Both the position numbers and the translations under genes were made by a program. A stretch of DNA of 64,000 nucleotides from Heterohyrax brucei (lineage: Eukaryota; Chordata; Mammalia; Hyracoidea; Procaviidae): assembly GCA_028571685.1 (NCBI GenBank), contig CM053143.1, positions 141,332,829 to 141,396,828 of the forward strand, read 5' to 3'. Below are positions 30,284 to 42,523 of the stretch, piece after piece (position 1 is the stretch's first letter; each line of letters starts with the position of its first letter). The notes under the pieces are model-generated. The model worked only from the letters and a program-made list of their open reading frames with translations. It was not told the DNA's origin and made no database searches.

Positions 30284-31069
30284 GCAGGGAAACAGTGTCT
30301 GGTATTTATGGCTGCAGGAACAAGCATTCAGCCTTAAAAATAAGTACACTAGCTTTATGATTAATTCTTTTTTTGTTTCATGAGTTTGTTGACTGAGAGT
30401 TTTTTTCCAATAGGGTGGCCCATTCTTGGTAAGAAGACAAAATCGAGACTCCAGGCCTATAAAGGTGAGGGCCAATTCCAGGAACGATGGAAAAACATCA
30501 AGAGAAATATCCTAAAGACTGTGCTGGTCAGCAGATAGCATTTACTCCCCACTGTCTCTCTGTCTGTCTCTGTCCCTTTTCCTGCCTTCTCCTTCACTTT
30601 CTATCTCTGTTTTCTCATTCCCAGATTTGCCACTTTTTCTGACTCCTGTCTCTTGGTTTTCGCTCACCATCAACATCTTGTCTGGCTCATTCCTACCTCC
30701 TTACTCCAAGTTTCATGTTTCTGTCCTGAGCTACGAGTCTCTTCAAGCCAGCAATGCAGCAGGGTGCACAGTAATGTTTGTGGGACAGACTATGAGAAAG
30801 TTCTCCAGCACAGAGGTGCCTTGGACTTTCTGTAAGTCTCCTAGAAGGTGATGCTTCTGGTACCGGCATCCTCACCACTTCTCTTCCTGGCCTTTCCCAG
30901 GCCAGGCAAGTGTGGTACCTGATTTCTGCTTCCTCTAGTTTCTACTAGCTTTGGCATCTTGCTTAGTTCCTGAGAGCGCCAGCTTGATTCTTCTCATCAA
31001 CTCAACATGGTTTACCAAAACAGCTAACATTCTGCTGGCTACATGTCATTAATCTACTCAATATTCATA
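30284..31069. other. unassigned sequence
   Basis: About 790 bp. A CT-rich patch at 30545-30620, otherwise nothing recognised. Confidence 0.4.
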
Positions 31070-31240
31070 TAAAAAAAAAAACCCAAGCCCATTGCCACTG
31101 AGTTGATTCCAACTCATAGTAACTCAGTGTGATAGAGTAGAACTGTCCCATAGGGTTTCCAAGGAGTACCTGATGGATTCAAACTGCTGATATTTTTGTT
31201 CGCAGTCAAGCTCTCAACTGCTGCACTAGCAGGGCTCCAA
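31070..31240 (-). mobile_element. type A SINE
   Basis: Long A run then 'CCCATTGCCACTGAGTTGAT' to TGCACTAGCAGGGCTCC. Flanks CAATATTCATAT and CAATAACCATAT suggest a target duplication. Confidence 0.88.
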
Positions 31241-31520
31241 TAACCATATGAGGTAGTTAGTATTATTTACATTTAACAGATGAGAAAACTGAGGCACGGA
31301 GGAGTCAAGTAATTTGCCTAAAGATAACGAGTTTTTGAAAACTAAACCAAATTCATTGCCGTTGAGTTGATTCTGACTCATGCAACACTGCAGGGTAGAG
31401 TAGAACTGCCACATAGGGTTTCTAAGAAGTGGCTGGTCAGCAGCTGATCTCTTAAGTACTATACCATCAGGGCTCCCTAGCCAGTTATCACATGATGAAC
31501 ATCAGGATTTGAACGCAGGT
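31241..31520 (+). mobile_element. MIR, split by a SINE
   Basis: 'AACAGATGAGAAAACTGAGG' plus CACGGAGGAGTCAAGTAATT is the MIR core. 'CAGGATTTGAACGCAGGTG' after the SINE continues it. Confidence 0.8.
31341..31476 (-). mobile_element. type A SINE nested in MIR
   Basis: 'TTCATTGCCGTTGAGTTGAT' to ATACCATCAGGGCTCCC. Confidence 0.86.
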
Positions 31521-31533
31521 GAAGTAATTCTAG

Positions 31534-31733
31534 GGAGCCCTGGTGGCACAGTAGTTAAGCACCAGCTGCTAACTGAGAGGCTGGAGGTTTGAACCCATGC
31601 ACCTCTATGGGAGAAGGACCTAGTGGTCTGCTTCCATAAAGATCACAGCCTAGGAAACCCTGCGAGGCAGTCATACTCTGTCACACGAAGTCACTATGAG
31701 TCAAAACTGACTCAACAGCATCTAACAGCAATC
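31534..31733 (+). mobile_element. long SINE with 9-bp target duplication
   Basis: 'GAGCCCTGGTGGCACAGTAG' to ACTCAACAGCATCTAACAGC, with a long-form middle. TAATTCTAG flanks it at 31525-31533 and 31734-31742. Confidence 0.9.
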
Positions 31734-31742
31734 TAATTCTAG

Positions 31743-32111
31743 ACTCAAGTTCTTAACAGCCCTATATTTTTGCTAGTCTATATAATCACCTCAATAGATA
31801 CATCCATTTAAATTTGGAATAAAACAAATTTCTTTCAGATATAATAATGCTGAAGAAAATTTTCAAAAATTATCTTGAGTTCAAAAGTATTGAGTTTGAC
31901 TTAAGAGATGACAATTCTGGAGAAATGTATGAATGAATAGTGTATGAAAACATTGACATTGATGTAATTGTTGTGACCTAAAAAACTTTGATTTATACTA
32001 TGTTTTAATGTAATGGTTGTGTTTTCAAAATTTCTTTAAACTTTAAATCACTCTGTTGTGGAGCTGTGCCTGAAAAGACACATTCCCTGTTTTTAAAGAT
32101 ATCACAAGTAC
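31743..32111. other. unassigned sequence
   Basis: About 370 bp AT-rich, nothing recognised. Confidence 0.4.
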
Positions 32112-32262
32112 TATAGAACGTGAAATGGTTAAGCGTTTGGCTGTTAACCTAAAGGTTGGCAGTTCAAACCCACCAGCCACTCCTTGGATAGCCTACGGGG
32201 GACTTTTACTCTGTTATATGGGGTAGATATAAGTTGGAATCTACTCAAGGGCAATGGACAGG
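32112..32262 (+). mobile_element. type A SINE, diverged
   Basis: 'GAAATGGTTAAGCGTTTGGC' and GTTGGCAGTTCAAACCCACC are the head. The tail is degraded. Confidence 0.82.
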
Positions 32263-32379
32263 GAAACAGACACATACTCTCAGGGCCTCATATATTTACT
32301 CAAATATTTTTTTTGAGAAACTACTATAGGCCTGGTCCCAAAAGGTGTTGAAATAGGATTAGGAGTATGCAAGATGGTA

Positions 32380-32815
32380 AAAATGTGTGTGTCAGCATAT
32401 GTGTCGCTCTGGTGGGTATGGGTGTAAGAAGGCGTTCAAGAAAGGATGAAATACATGAAAAGGCTTGTATGGGGTGAACAGATTGAGCAGCACTGTGTTT
32501 CTCAGTGTGTTTGGTTATATGAGTACGTATATGTGTGTGAGATTGTGTGAGTTTATGTATATGAGTGTCTGCAGGAGGGTAGGCTGGTTGGGGAGGTGCA
32601 TATAAGACGGTTCTCAGGAGAAGTAAGAATTGATGGGAAGTCTTGGAGGGGTAAATCGATTGAATAAGCATATTTGTATATGAATGCGTGTAAATTTGTG
32701 TGAGGGTGTGTGTTAGTGTGTGTATGTGAGTGGGTGATTGTGGGTATAATAAGGCTCCCAGGAGAGAGAAGATGGGAAAAAGTTTGAAGAGCTGAACAGA
32801 TTAAGACAGAGAGGG

Positions 32816-32867
<52 letters not shown>

Positions 32868-33012
32868 GTATGTGGAGCCCAGTTTGAATGTGTTGTGAGT
32901 GTGTAAATATGTGTGGGGTTAGTAGAGGTGGTTGGTGTGGGTATAAGGAAATATTCAAAAAAGGAAAGAATATGTAATGCAGCCTTGAGGGATGAACCAA
33001 CTGAGCAAGAAC
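32380..33012 (+). repeat. degenerate four-unit minisatellite
   Basis: Four units of about 85-115 bp, each with a GGGTATAAGAAGG-like start, an AAGAAAGGA/GAGAAG middle and a GGTGAACAGATTGAGCA-like end, start near 32400, 32586, 32735 and 32935. They are separated by TG-rich spacers, giving a period of roughly 150-200 bp. Confidence 0.7.
32818..32865. repeat. (TG)n microsatellite
   Basis: About 24 uninterrupted TG units within the third spacer of the minisatellite. Confidence 0.97.
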
Positions 33013-33634
33013 AATTTTTCTAATGTTATTTATTTATTTTGGCATCTTTCTTCAGTAGGAATCAATGTTTCACAGGATGCGGGGGATATAACTGTGAGTG
33101 ACCCTGACAGTTGAAAAGTTTTGTGCTATGCCCTTAAACTTAACCAAGCCTTACTTAAAATGAGATCCAGTGCTCAATAGTCTTTGTAATTCATTTAGTA
33201 GTTTGTTTTCCATTCTAAATGGTTCCTCGTCAGAGAAGCATATACCTACACTGTGTTTTTAAATCAATTTTAGAAATTATCTATTAATTTCCTGATACTA
33301 TAGATGTCAAATTAGCCTATCTAAAACAGTTCTTCGACCATTCATTCCCAAGTAACTTCAATACTCTTTTTGAAAAGTTACTACATTGAAAATTTTGAGA
33401 ACTTTAAGTGCTTACATCACTCTTTCATGAACTACACAGACTGTCTCGATATTTGTTTAAAAGATGAAAATACTAGTTTTGTAACAACTTACTGCAGCTT
33501 TCATCCTTTATTTTACCCCCAACTGTTGCCATTTGTATTTTTACTTTTACAGTATCATGGCTGAAATACTTAAATTTCTTTTTGTGAACACGATGGAGCC
33601 TTGTCTATGGGTTAATCCCCAGCATTTAGCTGTC
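33013..33634. other. unassigned sequence
   Basis: About 620 bp, nothing recognised. Confidence 0.4.
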
Positions 33635-34499
33635 AGTGTTCTGTACTATGATAGTTTGCATGTTGCTATGATACTGGAAGCTATGCCATCAATATTTCAA
33701 ATACCTATGGTGGAAAGGTTTCAGAGAAGCTTTCCAACCAGAACACACTTGGAAGAAAAGTTGGGCAATCTACTTCCAACAATCAGCCAATGAAAACCTT
33801 ATGAATCACAGCACAACACTGTCAAAAGATCATTGAAGGGACACACAAAATTACTGTACCGAAAAGAGCTAATCAGTGTTCAACTATTTCAGGAAGTATC
33901 ATATGATCAAGAATCACTGATACTGAAGGAAATGCTCAAGCTGTACTGAAGGCATGGGTGATGAACAAGGCTCTAGGAATTGATGGAATGTCAAGTGAGA
34001 CGCTGTTGTAAGTGAATGAAACACTTGAAGCCTTTACTCATCTATGTCAAAAATTATGGAAGACAGCTACTTGGTCAACTGATTTAAAGGGAGCCATACT
34101 GGTGCCCACTCTGGCGTCCACTCCGAAGAACGGTGATCAAATGGAATGAGCAAAATATTAAACAATAACATTAATATGACAGCAAAATTTTACAGAAGAT
34201 AACTTAGAACAAGATTGTAGCTGTACATTGACAGGAACCTGCTACAGACCTGGATCGAGGGCTATCACTGCTGATGTTAGACGGATCTTGGCTGAAAGCA
34301 GAGAATACTGGAAAGATGTTTCCCATATTTTGTTGGCTATGGAGACAATTCAACTATGTAGGACACAAATTATGGATGACACTATGAAGAATGGCAGTTC
34401 CATGACACTTAATTGTGCTCATATGGAACCTGTACATGGGTAAGAAACAGTCCTTGGAACAAAATAAGGGGATGTTGTATGGTTTAAAATTAGCAATAA
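33635..34499 (+). mobile_element. RTE (BovB-like) LINE fragment with RT region
   Basis: 'GTCAGTGTTCTGTACTATGA' and the GGAAGCTATGCCATCAATAT leader block precede ORF pieces. These include AAGGCTCTAGGAATTGATGG (G-I-D-G-M), GACGGATCTTGGCTGAAAGC and CACTTAATTGTGCTCATATG. Many stops and internal deletions. Confidence 0.85.
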
Positions 34500-34610
34500 T
34501 ATCCCTGGTTCTATATCCTCTTCTGAATCCAGCCTGAGCTTCTGACATGTTCCTGTTGATGCTGCAGCCTTGTCTAAATTTTCCTCGGTGAAAAAATGTG
34601 CAGAGGAAGG
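34500..34610 (-). mobile_element. inverted RTE fragment
   Basis: The minus strand reads E-A-Q-A-G-F-R-R-G-x-R-T-R-D-I-I, the conserved RT segment of the same element, joined head to head with the plus-strand piece. Confidence 0.8.
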
Positions 34611-34830
34611 AACTGTTCTGAGTCCTTGCATATCTGACAATAATGTTATGAATCTACAATTTATTGATATTTTGGTAGTGCATAGGATTCTCAGTTAATT
34701 CTTTTTTAAAGTTATTGGAGGCATTGCTTTGTCTTCTAGCCTTGGTTGTTGTAATTGAAACTGCACAATATAGCTACAAATCTTATTTCATTCATCGGGA
34801 TTGGCATTTAGTAAATACTTTCATTTTGAA

Positions 34831-34985
34831 GGAAACCCTGGTGATATAGTGGTTAAGAGCTACAGCTGCCAACCAAAAGGTTGGTAATTTGAATCCAACA
34901 TGTTCTCCTTGGAAACCGCATGGGGCATTTCAACTTTTTAAAGTCACTGTGAGTTAGAATCCACTCAATGGCAATATTTTTGTTT
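34831..34985 (+). mobile_element. type A SINE
   Basis: 'GGAAACCCTGGTGATATAGT' to 'CACTGTGAGTTAGAATCCAC' and TCAATGGCAAT. Confidence 0.87.
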
Positions 34986-36051
34986 GTTTGTTTTGAAGAC
35001 TCATGTCTCATAAGTGTTCTTGTTATCTTCCTTTGATAATTTTCTCCCTCCATTGTTCTTTGTTTTCTCTTTCTAGACCTCATATTGGCTATATGTTGAC
35101 CCTCCTAAATTAGTCATTTATTTCTTTTACCTTTTAGCTTCTATCTCCTGTTTCCTTATCTTTTTGTCATATTTTGGAAATCTTTCTCAACTTTCTCTTT
35201 CACCTTGTCTTTGACCACATTTGTCTCATTCTTGTTCTCTAACTGTCCCTTTCTTATAGAGCATTATGGTTGTATGCTGTATCTTCTTTAATTTTTCTGA
35301 AGACAAGAAATAGAGGGCTATGGGGGGGCATGTAATCTCTAGTCTTCTGGACTTCTCTATATCCTCAGTAGTCAGTTTGCTCATCTTAGTCTTTCTCTGG
35401 CAAGTGTCAATTTCTTTTTCAGATTTCTGGTGATCCTGAATTATTTACTCATGTTCAGAAATAAATCAATCAGCAGGCTGACTTGGGAATCTGTCTACCG
35501 GAGTAGAACTTGTTGACTAACAGCTTGCACTTGCAGATGAGTGAATGGTGTGTGTCCCTTATGCTGAGAGGATCCTCTCTAAACATCAGAATGCAGAGGG
35601 CTTTACTCTGAGATGCCAACACTTAAACTAGCTGTCCTGGTTCTCCCTAGACTGCTGACCTAGTGTCTTTAGAGGGAATCCTCTTTAGGTTTGGGGGAGG
35701 GATACCAGGTGCCTGGTTATTGGTTGTTCTCCTCCTGGGGTCTGTGGAAGGCACTGGGAGGCATTTTGTTCCGTGAACAGACCATTGAATAACGCTCTCA
35801 TTTTTCATTTCACTTCTCACTCCTGCCCTCCTTTGTAACCATGCAGTTCCCAAGGCTGAAGAATCTGCAGGATTCTAGAACACCTGAAGGTATTCCAGCC
35901 CTCCCACATTGTGTGGCTAGTCTAGGCTACAGACTCGTTTCCTCTTCTTTATCTTCCATCTGTTTCTTATCATCTGGGAACTTGTAGAAAATAAGAAACA
36001 TACTTCGATGTTCTCCCTGCTATCTTGGCTGTTAACTCATTAAAAACAATC
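34986..36051. other. unassigned sequence
   Basis: About 1.07 kb. Pyrimidine-rich 35040-35260 may be an old L1, but I cannot place it. No gene seen. Confidence 0.35.
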
Positions 36052-36242
36052 AAACAAATAAACCAGTTGTCATGGAATTGATTCCCACTCATGATGACCT
36101 GTAACCCTGCTCCAAAGGATTTTCAGTGACTGATTTTTCTGAAGAAGGTTTCCAAGTCTTTCTTCTAAGGTACCTGTGGGTGGACTTGAACCACTAAACC
36201 TTCAGTTAGCAGCTAAGCACGTTAATTGTTGTACTATCCAGA
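36052..36242 (-). mobile_element. type B SINE
   Basis: 'CCAGTTGTCATGGAATTGAT' to TTAATTGTTGTACTATCCAG, with GATTTTTCTGAAGAAGG in the middle. Confidence 0.82.
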
Positions 36243-37635
36243 TATCGCTTGTTACTCATTAGTATCATTTTAATGTGATGGAGGAAAGGAAAGAAATAGA
36301 CATTACCTTCAAAATGAACACTACTTCATTCATTTTCATTGTAAACTATGGGATCAAGGTAAGCTAAACTGCTGTAAAAAAAAAAAGGACCCTAAAATAT
36401 ATAACATAATAAAAGTTCATTTCTTACTCTTGTAATTGTCCAGGATTTCTGGCAGTACTTCTCTTCCACATTATGATTCAGAGGCCCAGGCTCTACCTAT
36501 CTGTGAATCCTCTATCCCCTAAGGTCTCATTAGTGTCTGCCATCCGGCCAACAGAAGAAGAAAAGTGAGCATGGAGAAGCACACCTGCTTCTTACAAGGT
36601 TCACACCTGCAGTGTTCATAGTTCTTGTGTGCACATTCTGCTGACAAGTAGGAGTCCTATACTCACAACTACATACTAGGAGTCCTTGATTGGGCAGCTG
36701 CTTCCCAGTTGCACCTCTAAATGGCAAAGAAAAGAATGGATTTGGTTACATGTCTGTTGTTCTTTGTCACACCTGGCCAGGATCCAGGATGGAGGTTGTA
36801 GACAATGCTAAGACTGGGAAGAAGTATACTTTGCTCAAGGAGAATCTTCAGTCTTTATAATACAGTGTTGTGTGATACCTTTATGCATGTGTGTTCCCCA
36901 AAGCTGTACCAACTGCTTGAAGAGAAACCACAGGAAAATGATTCTCATTTAACAAAACCTATGTGGCAGGACTTGTACTAGGTAATTTACAAGACAGCAC
37001 ATGCTTATCCATGAGTCACAGCAAAAGCTGTTTCTGTCTCTGTATGAAGTTCAGATTCCCTGTGGAAAATGCATATTACTTGTAGGTGTCTTTTTAAAGG
37101 AGTTAGGTTGGCATAACATTAATGCTCACTTACTAGGTAACAGACATGATGCCAGGCCTTGGGAATATGTAGATGGAAAAGATTCTTTGTGTAACTACCA
37201 GAAGCTCTGTTTTCTGTAAAATGCAAACCATCACAAAGTGTTGGTTATTATGGTAGGGAGCAGAGACAACAAGAGAGAATGCTGTCTCCATCTAGACAGA
37301 TGGTAGGCAGTGGGGAGAAAGAGAGTTAGAGAAGATGTCACAAAAAATGTATCTAATGTTTGAGTAAGTCTTGAAAGAAAGAGAAACAGAGGAGTTCAGG
37401 CAGAGGGACTAGCATGTGCAAAGGCTGAGAGACATGAATTGTCCAAGAAGTGAGTGGCAAGAGGTGCTCCAGGAAGCAGGTGAGGTGGGAAAGATGAGGA
37501 GGAGGACAGCAGTGATGACTGGCTTATGATCCACTTCTTCTTAGAACTTTCAGTTACTGATTAGCCTCTTCTCTACCCAACAGGTGCACAACCTGAACTT
37601 CCTCAGAGAATGGAGCAAACAGCCTAACTTAGACT
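36243..37635. other. unassigned sequence
   Basis: About 1.4 kb without recognised repeats. Short ORFs only, none with a domain I know. Confidence 0.4.
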
Positions 37636-37880
37636 GAGGATTCTCACCCTCAGTCATATTGACATCTGAAGCTGGACAACTATTTGTTGTAGGGGGGCTG
37701 TGTTGTACATTGCAGGATGTTTTGCAGCATCTCTGGCCTTGATCCATTAGATGCTTGTGGCCCTTCATCCTCTAGCCTCTCCAGTGGTATCAGTCAAAAA
37801 TGTCTCAAAACACCACCAAATCTTCTGGGGAGGGGGGTGGTATGGGAAATTGCCCTGGTTGGGAACCACTGCCTTAGACA
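37636..37880 (+). mobile_element. MER5A-like hAT transposon remnant
   Basis: 'CATTGCAGGATGTTTTGCAG' plus CATCTCTGGCC and the end GGTTGGGAACCACTGCC match the family in forward orientation. Confidence 0.82.
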
Positions 37881-37944
37881 TGTATCATTTTTCTGTTGTA
37901 ATCTAGCAAAGAACTAAACATAGTGTCTTGTATGTAGTAGAGAT

Positions 37945-38172
37945 TGATAGCTGCCATCAAGTTAACTGTGGCTCACAGTGACTTCTTATGTACAAAAAAA
38001 AAAAATACTGTTCAGTCCTGCATCATCCTCACAGCGCTGAGGTCTGTGAGCCCGTCATGGCTACTGTGCCCATCTGTTGCACTCATGGTCTATTTTCAAG
38101 CTTTGCTTCATCACACGATGTTCTTCTCCACCAATTGGTCCCTCCTGATGACCTGTCCAAAGCTTAATGAAT
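37945..38172 (-). mobile_element. RTE LINE 3' end
   Basis: Reversed tail 'GCCATCAAGTTAACTGTGGC' then 'GTCCTGCATCATCCTCACAG' and GATGACCTGTCCAAAGC, as at 58762 and 54262. Confidence 0.75.
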
Positions 38173-38335
38173 GGGCGAGTGTTCTGCTGCAATCTATAAG
38201 GTTTCCGTGGGCTGATTTTCAGAAATAGATTACCAGGCCTTTCTTCTTTGTCTTAGTCCGGAAGCTCTACTCAAACCCATCCATCAAGGGTGACCCTGCC
38301 TGGGTTTGAAATACTGGTGACATAGCTTCCAGTGA
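38173..38335 (-). mobile_element. type B SINE-like fragment
   Basis: 'TTCCGTGGGCTGATTTTCAG' plus AAATAGATTACCAGGCCTTTC matches the reversed middle of type B copies. Confidence 0.55.
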
Positions 38336-38567
38336 CACAACAACCCACAAGCCACCATATTGTGACAAACAGATGGGTAGGAGGTATGTTGTAGGGTTAG
38401 GTGTAATTTGAGGAAAGATCTTTGGATCAAGCTGCCTTCATCCATTAGTCAACAACCCTGCCTTGGCTTATGATAATGTTATGAGGAGTTACCTCTATTT
38501 TCAATATCTTTAAAATGGTTGTCTTCCCCAGTAAGTTGTAAGCTATTCTAGCAGGCATCCTATACCT

Positions 38568-38702
38568 GTACCCATTGCCAGTGAGTTAATCCAGACTCAG
38601 AGAAACCCGGTAGGACAGAGCAGAGCTGCTGCATCGGGTTTCCAAGGACTGACTGCTGAGCTTGGTTAGCAGCCATAGCCCTTAACCAGTATGCCACCAG
38701 GG
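38568..38702 (-). mobile_element. type A SINE
   Basis: 'CCCATTGCCAGTGAGTTAAT' to GTATGCCACCAGGGAATC. Confidence 0.86.
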
Positions 38703-38979
38703 AATCTGAGCAGGCACGCAGTATACATTTATTTTCTCAAAATGAAAAGCAAACTACCTTTTAAAAATAAACCAAAAGATCTAAAGCAGATTAAAAATAG
38801 TTTTTATTAAGGGTTTTATACTGTGATTGACAGTTTACAATCCAAGACAATTTGCCATACAAAACCCAAGCACCTGCCTCTCTGCAGCTCTATCTGCTCT
38901 TCTCACCCTGTGACAGCAGACTCTTCCACTCCTCACTTCCAGTATCCACTTAACCGATGCTTGTCTCCTCTTCTCTCCC

Positions 38980-40337
38980 CTCTAAAAAGAAACCAGTAGG
39001 ACAGCCTTACACATATACTAAACCATAAAGTACACACAACACATGCATCGCTCTGTGTGCCCTGTTGCAGTCCATTCTTTGAAGTGTTGGTTTCAGTACT
39101 GCTTTCAGCTCTGGTCTAGCAGTCAAATTAGGGGCCACGTTCTCAGGGGACATTGGAGGGTTTTGGACCATCAAGTCTGGTCTTTTAGTAGAACTCTGGA
39201 TCTGCACAGCCCTTTATCTCATGCTATGTCAGGGACTCTGCATCTGTGTCATGGATGTCTTTCGTGATTATTGGGCACCATCTAGTTCTTCCATTCTCCA
39301 GCTGATGTAGTTTCCCAATCATATGGTTTCTTCTGTCTCCTGGACTCATTTTCCCTTGTGTCTTTGATGTTCTCCAGGTAGGCTGGGACCAACTGATGCT
39401 CCTTAGATGGTATTTTGCTGGTTTTAAGACCCCGGATTCCATTCATCAATATGGGGGTGCTTAACACTCTCTTAGAAAAAGACTAGTTATGCCAATTGAT
39501 CTCAATGTCCCCTGAAAACATGGTCCCTGGGCCCCTATCCCACTACTCTGTCTTTTGAAATATTGGATTGAATTTAGAAAACCTTTTAGCTTATGGTGTA
39601 ATCTAATTATGCTGACCTGCCTTATACTACATGCTATCACTTCCTTAACCTAGTGAAATTTCTACTGACTATCTAATCTATGACTGACCCTCTCCTTCCC
39701 TCTCCACCCTTGTAGTCATCAAGGAGTATTTTCTTCTGCGGTAATTCTTTTCTTAAGTCCTTATAATAACGGTCTCAGACATATTTGGCCTTTTGCAGCT
39801 GACTGATTTCACTCAGCATAATGTCTTCCAGCTGATTCCAGATGATTAGACGTTTCACAAAATCATGATTGTTCTTTATCATTGCATAGTGTTCCATTGT
39901 GTATATATACCATAGTTTGCTTATCCATTCATCTCTTGATGAACACTAGGTTGACTCCATCTTTCTGGTGCAGTAAACATTCTTGTGTATGTATCTGTTT
40001 GTGTGGTTGCCCTTATTGCTGTAGGATATATTCCAGCCAGTGAGATTGCTGGATCATATGGTTTTACTATTCTAGTTTTTTAAAGAAATTGCTAAATTGC
40101 TTTTCAAAGAGATTGCAGCAGAGTAGAAGAGTTCCAATCTCTCTACAGCTTCTCTAACATTTGTTGTTTTGTGTATTTTGGATTAGTGCCAACCATGTTA
40201 GGGTGAGATGGTATCTCATTGTAGTTTTGAGATGAGTGTATCCTCATGTGTCTTTTGGCTGCCTGGCTGTCTTCTTTGGAAAAGTGTCTGTCCATATCCT
40301 TTGCTAATTCAAAATGGTTTTTGAATGCCCGGTATAA
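38980..40337 (-). mobile_element. L1 3' end, reversed
   Basis: Contains 'GGGCACCATCTAGTTCTTCC', then 'CACTCAGCATAATGTCTTCC', TTGTTCTTTATCATTGCATA and 'GTGTCTGTCCATATCCTTTG', the reversed L1 3' region ending in the last part of ORF2. The 5' truncation point coincides with the tail-only unit at 40338. Confidence 0.82.
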
Positions 40338-40386
40338 CCCTAGGGTCGCCATGAGTCGGATCCGACTCAACGGCACTTGGCTTGGC
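40338..40386 (+). repeat. 48-bp SINE/RTE tail-only unit, copy 3
   Basis: 'CCCTAGGGTCGCCATGAGTC' then GGATCCGACTCAACGGCACT and TGGCTTGGC. Same start and end as copy 1. Confidence 0.8.
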
Positions 40387-41144
40387 GTTATAACTTTTCA
40401 GACCAAAATTACTTCACCTATTTGTAGATGTCCTTGCATCCTATCTGGGAAAAATACTCACTCTGGCTCCTACATTTTCTCTACTAAATGCTGACTTGAC
40501 TGCCTGCACATACAGCTTCTAAACATACGAATGGTCCTTTAATCAACAATCAAGAATATCAGCAGTTTGAGCACCTGTCAGAGAATTCATCCAAGAACTG
40601 ATTGAAACTCCGCTTTTGTCAAAGTACCAAACAAGACATCTTATTTTCAGAGACAGTCTAAATGGCTTTTTAAATCTCCTTTCCTCTCAGTTTTCCAAGG
40701 TTCAGCCCTGTAGGAAGTTAGCTCCTCAGAAAACAACAGATCTGGACCCTTACTATTCAAGTTTTCCATAGACGTATTTTTATGATTTTTTGTTGTTTTT
40801 CATGAAGGGAAATATAAGAAATAATTATCTGTGGGAATATTTTTATTTCGCAAAATTGTAGTCAAAGGAGTTGCCAGTTACAACCCAGTGTCTGTTTGCC
40901 AAGAGTAAACTGAGTTTTGGCTCCAGCTGCAAGGTGGGAGAAGCTTAGAACTATACCTTCAGAGCGAACACTGGCAGGCTCCAGGCCCAGCACAGAGTGA
41001 AAGGACTGCACCTCCCTGGATGGCCATGGTACTGTGCAAATGAGTGAAGCAGGTTCTGGGGCAGCACACGTGGGCCTGGAGGTAAATGGGCACTGTCTTC
41101 CATCTTCAGAAAGGATATACCTAAATTTTGGCTACCTCTGGACT
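40387..41144. other. unassigned sequence
   Basis: About 760 bp, nothing recognised. Confidence 0.4.
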
Positions 41145-41291
41145 TTCAGTGGAAAGCCTGGTTGCATAGTGGTTAAGTGCTATGGCTGCTAACTAAAAGA
41201 CGGGCAGTTTAAACCTGCCAGATGCTCCTTGGAAACTCTATGGAGGAGTTCTGTTCTGTCCTGTATAGGGTGGCTATGAGTCAAAACTGAG
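41145..41291 (+). mobile_element. type A SINE
   Basis: 'GAAAGCCTGGTTGCATAGTG' to GGTGGCTATGAGTCAAAACT. A small reversed type B scrap may follow at 41370-41425. Confidence 0.86.
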
Positions 41292-42364
41292 GTCCTCTGC
41301 ATGAAGTGGGACACCAGGTGGACTTCCGGCCTCCCCCACCCCAAGAGAACAAAGTGAACGTATTGCTGTGGATTTTGAAGACTCCATGTGTGATAGAGTA
41401 AAACTGCTCCATTGGGTTACAAGTTCTTTTAGTCTGTAAATTTTTGTTTTTTGTTTTTGAGAAGCTGTCTCTTCTTGTTTTGGCATCTTTTGTGTGTGTG
41501 TGTAATTGTGATTTAGGTGAAAATTTATAGAGCAGATTAGTTTCTCACTAAATGGTTAACAAACAGATTGGTTTTTGACATTGATTGCCAACCTCATGAT
41601 ATGTCAACACTCTCCTCTTCTCCATCCCAGTTTCCCTGTCTTCATTCATCCAGGTTTCCTGTCTTTTCCTACCTTCTAGTCTTTGCGTTTGGGATGGTGT
41701 GCGCATTAGTCTCATTACTAATTACTTGGTTGAACTATGAAGCGCATCCCTCACGTGTGTTCTCATCAGGAATGACTTCAGTACTAAGTTAAAGGGATCT
41801 CTGGGGGCCATAGTGCCAGGGTTTTTCTAATCTCTGTCAGATCAGCAAGTCTCGTCTTTTTGTTTTTTTGGTGAATATGAATTTTTTTCAACATTTTTCT
41901 CTCACCCTAGGGCTGTCTATTGTGATCCCTGCCAGAGCAGTTGCTAGTGGGAACCAGACATCATCTAGTTGTTCTGGCTCAGTTGGGTAGGAGTTGTGCT
42001 AAGTATGATCTGTTAGTCCTTCCGACTAATCTTTCTCTTGTGTCTGGTTTTCTTCATTCTCCTTTACTCCACCTGGGATGGGACCAGAAGATATACCTTA
42101 GATGGTGGATTGCAGGCTTTTAAGATCCCAGTAGCTACCCAGCACAGTAGGATTTGGAACATTTAGTGTATAGACTGTGTTATGCCAGTTGAGCTACACT
42201 TCCTCTGAGACCGTGGTCCCCTGCTCTCAGCCCCAGTAGCTCAGTCCCTCAAGGAGTTTGGTTGTGTCTGTGAAGCCTCTGTGACTTTGTCTTGATGAAG
42301 CTGTGCTGGGTTCCCCAGTTTTGTGTATTGTCTTACCCTTTACCAGTTACCACTTACCTACTGA

Positions 42365-42523
42365 TTACCAAAACCGACTGCTATCAAGTTGACTCTGACT
42401 CGTAGTGACCTCAGAGGACAGAGTGGAACTGACTCAGTTTTCAGGGAGTGCCTAGTGTATTTCAACTCCCAGCCTTTTGGTTAACAGCCTTGGGACATAA
42501 CCATTATGCCAGCAAGGTTTCCC
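42365..42523 (-). mobile_element. type A SINE nested in L1
   Basis: 'CAAAACCGACTGCTATCAAG' to ATGCCAGCAAGGTTTCCC. Confidence 0.86.

Noticed and set aside
32818-32865. Z-DNA or regulatory role for the TG tract
   Set aside because: Possible in principle, but nothing in the sequence supports a function.
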